Shown piece after piece: positions 57,697-64,000 of a stretch of DNA of 64,000 nt. The stretch covers positions 51,517,949-51,581,948 of the forward strand of contig CP136065.1 of assembly GCA_032622095.1 (NCBI GenBank), in the 5' to 3' direction. The DNA comes from Siphonodentalium dalli (taxonomy: Eukaryota; Mollusca; Scaphopoda; Gadilida; Siphonodentaliidae). Position numbers and translations under genes: made by a program. The first letter of the stretch is position 1; every line of letters begins with the position of its first letter. The notes beneath the pieces are model-generated. The model had not been told where the DNA came from. It saw nothing but the letters and a program-made list of their open reading frames with translations, and ran no database searches.

Positions 57697-58026
57697 TCAT
57701 CGCCGCGAGACGATTTCTTCCCCAAAATATCCCAGAAAATCATATTTTTCACATTTGTCGCCACAACCTATACACCGATCGAAAGGCCTGTTTTCCTCCC
57801 AAAAATGCATATTTTGAGTATTTTCACGGACTGTCTCAAAATTCCAAATTTCATCTTTTGATGTAGGTACCCACCTCGAAAATACTGTCCGGTTAGTCCC
57901 GAAAAATTTAATCATTAGTTGTAAAAAATCTGTCCGCTTAGTCGTGATTTTGCTGAGGTCTGCCATCTTCAATTTCTGGTCGAAAAAGCAATTTTGCCGC
58001 GTTTCATTTGACTTTTGCGTGGCCAC
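57697..58026 (-). other. coding-like frame carried in the inverted-repeat arm
   Basis: The minus frame reads MADLSKITTKRTDF, then TNRTVFSRWVP.SKDEIW, FETVRENTQNMHFW and FLGYFGEEIVSRR. The TNRTVFSRWVP...ENTQNMH part is also open on the plus strand in the right arm (within 60608-61213). The C-terminal part is intact in the right arm too, but separated by an insertion (60955-61350). No family recognised; it may be a fragment of the element's own protein. Confidence 0.3.
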
Positions 58027-59321
58027 AATGGTTCTGGGTGTTCATAATGTTGTATATGTCTCCTGGTACAACACAACATCCAGGCGGTGACTTATATATA
58101 TAACTGAACTGTAACCTGTAACTGAAATCCAACTACGAAGTACATGTTTTGTAAACATATAACTTTTGATGTATGTCATATTGCTAACTCTGACTTGTCA
58201 TCACTCTCGGAAGGCCGACATAAAAAAAAATGATTTACATCCAACTTTTTTCAGAAAAATGCAGCGGTGTGCCGATTTTTACCCTTTATATTTGATTATA
58301 CACTCGCAACGAGTTGTGGCCCACAACTTGTGGGGTTATACAGGAGGCAGCTTGTTCGTCCTTTCGTGGGTGCAATTTTCCGAGTTTTTATTGCTAAGTT
58401 TTGCGGTCATTTGTTTGTATGGCTTGGCATATATATATTTAGTACCATGGGAACATGCGAACATATATGATTATGAAATATGTCAGACCTTTTTGTTTGG
58501 AGTTATGACATTTTTCGACTTAGAAAATTATTGTTTTCAATATTCAGCAATGGTTAAAACAATAATGTGGAGGGGACTAAAACATACAGTCGGAGGGGTG
58601 TACAGCTATATCTGTTACTAATATTAGCTTAAGTTCAAGTCCACTAAGCGATATTATTTTATAATTCCAGGTGCTACTGACGATAGGATCGCATGCCTGC
58701 CTTCATATATGTAACCACTGTGCGGCAAATGCTTGCGGCTTCGCTGAGGCAATCGACGATGGGATTTTTACAACACCCGAATGAATGTTTGAAAATAAAA
58801 TTATTGAAAATAAAAAATATAAAAATTATTTATAATAAAATACTATACAATACTATACTATACAATACTATACGAAATATTGGTACTCTCGGTTGATATA
58901 GAGAATAGAAACATCACCAGGAAAACTCCAGTGTTCTTTCGAGTTGTTGTATTCTTAATCCCACCTTGGCTGTCCATTAATGTAGAAGTGTTGTGTTTCC
59001 TACATGTATATAGCGGGTAAAATTCCAATCTATAGCGTACAACCATCGACGTATATTGTATTGTATATTTAATATAGATCGATGGTACAACTGAATGTGG
59101 AACCAGATGCAAGTTACTTTTGTAAATATATAGGCACGTGATTTTTGTCCTGTTGTATTCAAATCGCGCCATAATTAATTGTTTCCACATTGATTCACAC
59201 ACTGGATAATTTGGTTGGGAAGTTTTTAACGCAAATTGTCGCTTATATATTCAAATTTAAGCGGACAGAAGACATGCAGACAGACCCTACTCGTTCATAT
59301 ATATAGACAAAAAATTAACTG
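57911..59321. other. loop of the giant inverted repeat, left part
   Basis: No gene recognised. A 151-codon frame at 58166-58621 has hydrophobic stretches but no family resemblance. TACTATACAA-type short repeats lie at 58848-58878. Confidence 0.4.
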
Positions 59322-60196
59322 TATGGGAGGTCAAATTCACATTTAATAATGAATTGCGCTTAAGCGCATATACCACACATCGCGCTGAAGCACACATATG
59401 GCATTTGCGCATAATTGAAATGAATTGCGCTTAAGTGCAATTAATTCCGATTAAGCGCTATGAGTTGCTTGAGAGTAAGTGTAACTACCCATATAACCTA
59501 ACTATTAGCATGATCGGGTGTATCTGCATTTGGCTAATTTAAACAAAAGGTCCTCAATCCGATCTGAAAGACCCATATTATAAAGATACAACAACAACAA
59601 CAATATTTCTTCAAAATAAGCTTTAGTTATCAGAATCGATTAACTGCAAAAAATAATGCTGACCACTGTCAACTATGGTATCAAATGTCCCAAAAAACGT
59701 GTGATTTATAAACATTTTGTTCAACAAAATATGGCCGTATAATTACTAAAGTATCACGAAATTTTACCGTATTACCACTTGTTTTAGAGTTATCCATCTT
59801 CATCCGCAATTTTGACCGAAACCACCCTTTTCACGGCGTGTTTCTGGGCAGCAATCAATTGAAATAACAAACTTCAATAATCGATATCTGATCACACTTG
59901 AGCTTTGATGGGTTGGTTCCTCGACTCGACTAAAACAGAAGGTAATACTGTCGCGAGTCACCCATTTTGATAAAGAATTTTGGCTTGTTCACAATCACAA
60001 CTATCCAAAGCAATGAAAACAAGGAGGTGATATGTCAATATGAGTTCAGGTTTAGTTATAGATTCACCTATTTATTCACCAGGGGTACATAGTTACACAC
60101 AGTATAACCATGAATTGCGCTTAATCGCAAATAATTATGCTTAAGTGCTATTGCTTAACTGCAATTAATTATGAAATGTGAATTTGGCCTCTCATA
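59322..60196. mobile_element. TIR element (875 bp) with GCGCTTAAG palindromes
   Basis: TATGGGAGGTCAAATTCACA at the left matches the reverse complement of the right end (TATGAGAGGCCAAATTCACA), about 21 of 23 bases. Just inside both ends lie clusters of the short palindrome ATTGCGCTTAAGTGCAAT (59352-59460 and 60112-60170). The body contains the repeat shared with 51586-51777. It sits in the loop of the giant inverted repeat. Confidence 0.7.
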
Positions 60197-60847
60197 GAAA
60201 TGGAAATAAACATCTGCATATTTGATTGCTATTCTATAATATGTAATATTAGCGAAAATTCTCCGAAATATGGGTGGGTGCCTGTAGTTTAAAACATAAA
60301 AATAAAGGGGTGTATATATACCCGAAAAATGTAGTTAAAAACTTTATACAATCGTAATCAAAACTCGGGTGGTGAGTCCCGAAAGTGGCCATAATGAAAA
60401 AGAACAGCCATGGGTCCCGATTTGTTTTTTCTGAAATTAATCGAATTTTAATTGTTTTTTAAGTATCAAATTTCACGCTATATACTGGCTGAAATATCAA
60501 ACTATTGGAAAATACATCTACACCTACCACCATCAAAACAATCCTGTTGCTACGGCCTTGGTCATGGAGGGCATTGTTATATTCTTGTTCTAACAATATT
60601 TCCATAAATGATTCTTTGGTTAATGACCTTACACGATCTGAACGAATATAGGAGAACAAATTGCAAACTGTACTCGGTAACTAAACTTGATCAGTATACT
60701 ATGGTTGCAACAGAAAAGCAGTTGCCCCAAAACGTGCCACTGTTAACGAAAGGCAGCCAATCAACTAATCCATTTCGACTCTTGATTGAACAACAAAAAC
60801 TGTCCGCCGGGTCTGGTGGATTGCAACTAGATTCCGGGGTGTACAGG

Positions 60848-62215
60848 ACTAACCGGACAGTATTTTCGAGGTGGGTACCTGCATCAAAAGATGAAATTTG
60901 GACTTTTGAGACAGTCCGTGAAAATACTCAAAATATGCATTTGTGGGGGGGGAAAACAGGCCTGAGATCATTTTCCGAACATTCCCAGTGTAAATCAAAC
61001 TTCAGCAGTCCACAGTTCAGGTCAGTGATACTGATAGTAATATCTATTTTCCGTTACAAACATCGACAATCTTCGTTATTAGATTACCTGTTTACTTTCC
61101 ACACAATCAGCGACATTCCGCTTACACGTGCTTCTGTTTTCATTAGGTTAGATAAAAAAAGAAAAAACGTACCTGACATCTTCGTACACCAAGATAAAAC
61201 GATTAACCCATGACGGGTGAAATATTTCCCCATTGCACCGGAGACATGTATATAATATGTATATACCCTATCATAATATTTATATTATCTTCTGTAAATA
61301 ACTCTTTGTAATTCTCTATATATTCATATGAATTCGAGAATAAATCATCATCAACCGGTATATAGGTTGTTGAGACAGCTGTCTGCGATGAATGTGAAAA
61401 GTATGATTTTCTGGGATATTTTGGGGAAGAAATCGTCTCGCGGCGATGATTAAATGACATTTTTCCCGCGATCGAACAATGACAACTGACTTAAATTGAT
61501 CGTCGGTGTCCGAACATCAGCGAAGAAATATTCACTCACCTTCAGTTGGTCAGATATGCTATCCAAGCGTTTATTTTCCCAAAAAACCGTCAAAAAATGT
61601 CAACAAATATTTGTCGACAGATATTTCTCCACCTCGAAATCTACGACTTCCGGTTTTGGTTCGTGTCCGTTGATCCACTGTGAATATATAACATTTTGGC
61701 TGTCGTTGGAACTGTTTGTTTAAGAACCAATATATTGTTTGTTTAAAAACTTATAAACTACCAATATTTTATTGTATTAAATAAGCATTACTTTATAAGA
61801 AGAAAAATCCGGATCCTGGCATAATCTGTACCTTTAAATATTATCAGTAAATACGTGGAAATTAATTCGGTTCCGCACATGGTGTGTACCTTTAAATGCG
61901 ATAATCATTCCGTGAAATCAATCCAACAGCCTAGTATAACGTCTCAAAATCAACTTATAACTTTGTTCCACGTGACATTTAATATATCAAAAAGACGATA
62001 ATTTATATGGAAAAAAAGAGAGAGAGAAAAAACCGGATCCGGACGTGATATCTACCTTTAAATATGATCAATAATTACGAGATAATTAATTCGGATCCCG
62101 ACATGGTGTGTTCCCTTAAATGCCATCATGATCACGTAAAATCAATCCAACCGCCGTGTCTATATGAAAAAAATAAGAAGTATGCTGATCCGGGCACGAT
62201 ATATGTACCTTTAAA
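60848..62215. repeat. right arm of the giant inverted repeat, inner part
   Basis: Mirrors 57900-55743 in three blocks: 60848-60945, 61380-61690 and 61800-62215. The region 60955-61350 separates the first two and has no partner on the left. The 1.3 kb at 56160-57460 on the left is missing here. The frames at 60608-61213 and 61496-61723 run through this DNA. Confidence 0.88.
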
Positions 62216-63859
62216 CAGGGGGGGGGGTCTGCAAAAAAAATCCGTATTTAGGGTCGGGGTGGGTGGGTGGTCCAGAGGCGGAAAAAATGGTGCTTGTAAA
62301 TTTTTTCCAAAATGGGTTTTTTTTCCAAACAATTTACAAGTACTGACCATGTAATGTTGTTTGTAAGCATGTTAGTACCCTGCTTGTTGGTATAGGGCTA
62401 TATAGGCAGCTAAAGTGACTCTTTAGCCTCAGATTTAGCAACATTCTGGATTTCACAGTATCCCGGCCCACTTCACAGTGGAACACCGTATTAGCGTTCA
62501 GGAAACTTATGATCAACGGAAGAAATATTTAGTAACAAAATTAATATATTACCCAGTTGTATTATCTGAATAAAAGTAATAAAACAAAAAAACTCTATCA
62601 CAAATTGGATACTACATGGTGAATACTCAATGATGACTACTAGTAGATATCATTAACCTGATTGTTGCATAACATGAAATTGAAAAGGGTATCTCATAAA
62701 TTTCTGATGTCTGAAATACTGTCTTGTTCTGGCATGTAATCAAATTCATTCATTCTGGTTATTTCTCATCTTGAATGATTGCAAGTAATGTTAATTTGCA
62801 ACAATTATCCAAATAAAACTGAATTGGTTATGATGAATGACATTACTGTTTACTGCTCAGACAATCCCAAATGAAGGTGACGCTATTCTCATTGAATTAC
62901 CGAACTTCATCTGGGAGCTTTACTGCTCAACAAGTCGAAACTAAAATACTAATTGTATACTGTTATCACTTACAAATAGATGAACTGAAATAATGTGATG
63001 CATTCAGATGCATTGAGAAATGACATTCAATTCTTCATTCTGGTCTATCACCATACCAAACCACATCAAAATTTTACAACCGACACTTAACTTATATTGC
63101 ACTGAATTTCATAAAGTCGATCAGGGCCCATAACTCTGGTAGGCATTGGTGGTCACAACCCGCGATATTATGCATATTCGCCCCCCCCCCCCATTTCTGG
63201 TCCGTCACCATGCCATAGGGCATCAAATATGACAACTGACTCTTGAGTTAAAATTCAAAATGTTTGTACGGACAGACGGCTCGAGACGTCAACTATATAC
63301 CCGCCGACTAATATCGGGCAGTATAATAACCATATATCTATGTGTATACCTAACCAAAAAACAATTCCCCTCCCCACCCCATCCCGTTGGATAAGACTAA
63401 AGAGTTCTTTGATCATGCACATATAATTGTGGAACCCCTGACCTGTTTACCACTATTTACACTGGCCAGTGTTCTCTGTCAGACACAACACACTCGAAAT
63501 ATTAGGGCTATAATGGGGTCTAGGGCAATTTGTGACATATAGTGTACCTATATACACAATGCTTAATTAATATTGTTGTTAGATACTGAAAACACCAGGA
63601 AACACGTGGAAATACAGTATATTTTTCGTTTTTCTGATCTGTGTTTACCAATTATTAAGGCAGTTAACACAGTTATTGAAGAACGGCTAAAAAAAAAACT
63701 CTGAAATTTTGATAAAAACATGAGAAACGGGGGGTGGGTCCCCAAAATTTTGGAGGAAAACAATATTTTTTTTGCAAAAATGGGGTGGTGGGTCCCTCGA
63801 GGTCGGAAAAAACTTTTTGGGCCCTATATGTGCAATTTTTTTCCAGACCCCCCCCCCTG
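62216..63859. mobile_element. CAGGG...CCCTG transposon inserted in the right arm, 7-bp target duplication
   Basis: The left end is CAGGGGGGGGGGTCTGCAAA and the right end, reverse-complemented, is CAGGGGGGGGGTCTGGAAA. The flanks are exact copies of CTTTAAA (62209-62215 and 63860-63866). The uninterrupted left arm of the inverted repeat (55739-55750) shows the empty site with a single CTTTAAA (as TTTAAAG). The 1644-bp body has no long frame. Same family as 5417-6519. Confidence 0.85.
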
Positions 63860-64000
63860 CTTTAAATACGATTAATCGGGTTGAATGAGCACGACATCCC
63901 TATATTGGTTTAATCTCACCTCCTAACCAGTTTCCGCGTGTCAGAAACGGCTTTTAAAGCGTTAAATGTGTGATAAAACAAGCATGAAATTCATACCCGA
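63860..64000. repeat. right arm of the giant inverted repeat, outer part (runs off the window)
   Basis: Reverse complement of 55607-55746: ATACGATTAATCGGGTTGAA, GAGCACGACATCCCTATATT, CACCTCCTAACCAGTTTCCG, then AAGCATGAAATTCATACCCG at the window edge. The true end of the inverted repeat is not visible. Confidence 0.92.

Larger units (their letters stand above)
55607..57910. repeat. left arm of a giant inverted repeat
   Basis: Segments here are reverse complements of right-arm segments in mirrored order: 55607-55746 with about 63860-64000; 55743-56150 with about 61812-62215; 57463-57765 with about 61392-61685; 57795-57900 with about 60848-60945. Identity is high, with only scattered changes. 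56160-57460 has no clear partner on the right. The arm is rich in TTTAAAGGTAC and CCGGATCCG motifs. Confidence 0.9.

Noticed and set aside
58166-58621. 151-codon plus frame with hydrophobic segments
   Set aside because: No recognisable domain; overlaps another open plus frame; lies in the loop of a large inverted repeat.

Overview
This window looks like non-genic or intronic DNA from an animal nuclear genome. It is AT-rich, has no long open reading frames, and is packed with fold-back DNA elements, decayed retrotransposon tails, SINEs and satellites. Three features suggest a lophotrochozoan, most likely a marine mollusc: tRNA-derived SINEs with a molluscan-style 3' domain, short degenerate 'translated-looking' repeats of about 170 bp (around 4.3-8.6 kb and 38.5-39.1 kb), and the style of the LINE C-termini. 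This is inference from repeat style; no single-copy marker gene confirms it. No bacterial operons, rRNA genes, functional tRNA genes or CRISPR arrays were seen.

Layout. 0-4.3 kb: AT-rich DNA with half of a TTAA-flanked fold-back element, a LINE 3' tail, a small MITE and half of a nested-palindrome element. 4.44-8.61 kb: a tandem duplication of a 2.27-kb unit, the second copy lacking about 367 bp, each carrying (remnants of) a CAGGG...CCCTG transposon. 8.6-17.2 kb: an interrupted TTAA-flanked element, a TIR element holding a short coding-like stretch, further fold-back elements, a 29-bp minisatellite and a SINE. 17.6-25.4 kb: degenerate dispersed repeats, two LINE C-terminal relics on the minus strand and a nested palindrome with a TTAA end. 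About 25.7-25.96 kb: the only convincing host-gene piece, a signal-peptide exon of a Ly6/uPAR (quiver-like) protein on the minus strand with a clear splice donor. 26-31 kb: mostly unique DNA, an intact nested-palindrome element, a decayed coding stretch with three stops, and a SINE with a perfect 13-bp target duplication. 31.7-33.0 kb: a 5'-truncated LINE with target duplication and one frameshift. 34-36.3 kb: a complete TTAA-flanked fold-back element, a 22-bp minisatellite and a ~386-bp tandem array. 38-50 kb: degenerate repeats, a TIR element with 8-9 bp target duplication, a LINE relic, possible small ORFs and a third nested palindrome. 49.5-54.4 kb: a decayed ~410-bp satellite. 55.6-64.0 kb: a very large inverted repeat that runs off the right edge, with a second CAGGG element inserted in its right arm.

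No genes in the window form a pathway. Its interest lies in repeat architecture: at least eight different inverted-repeat element types, three with TTAA at their ends, one of them built from paired 69-bp palindromes.
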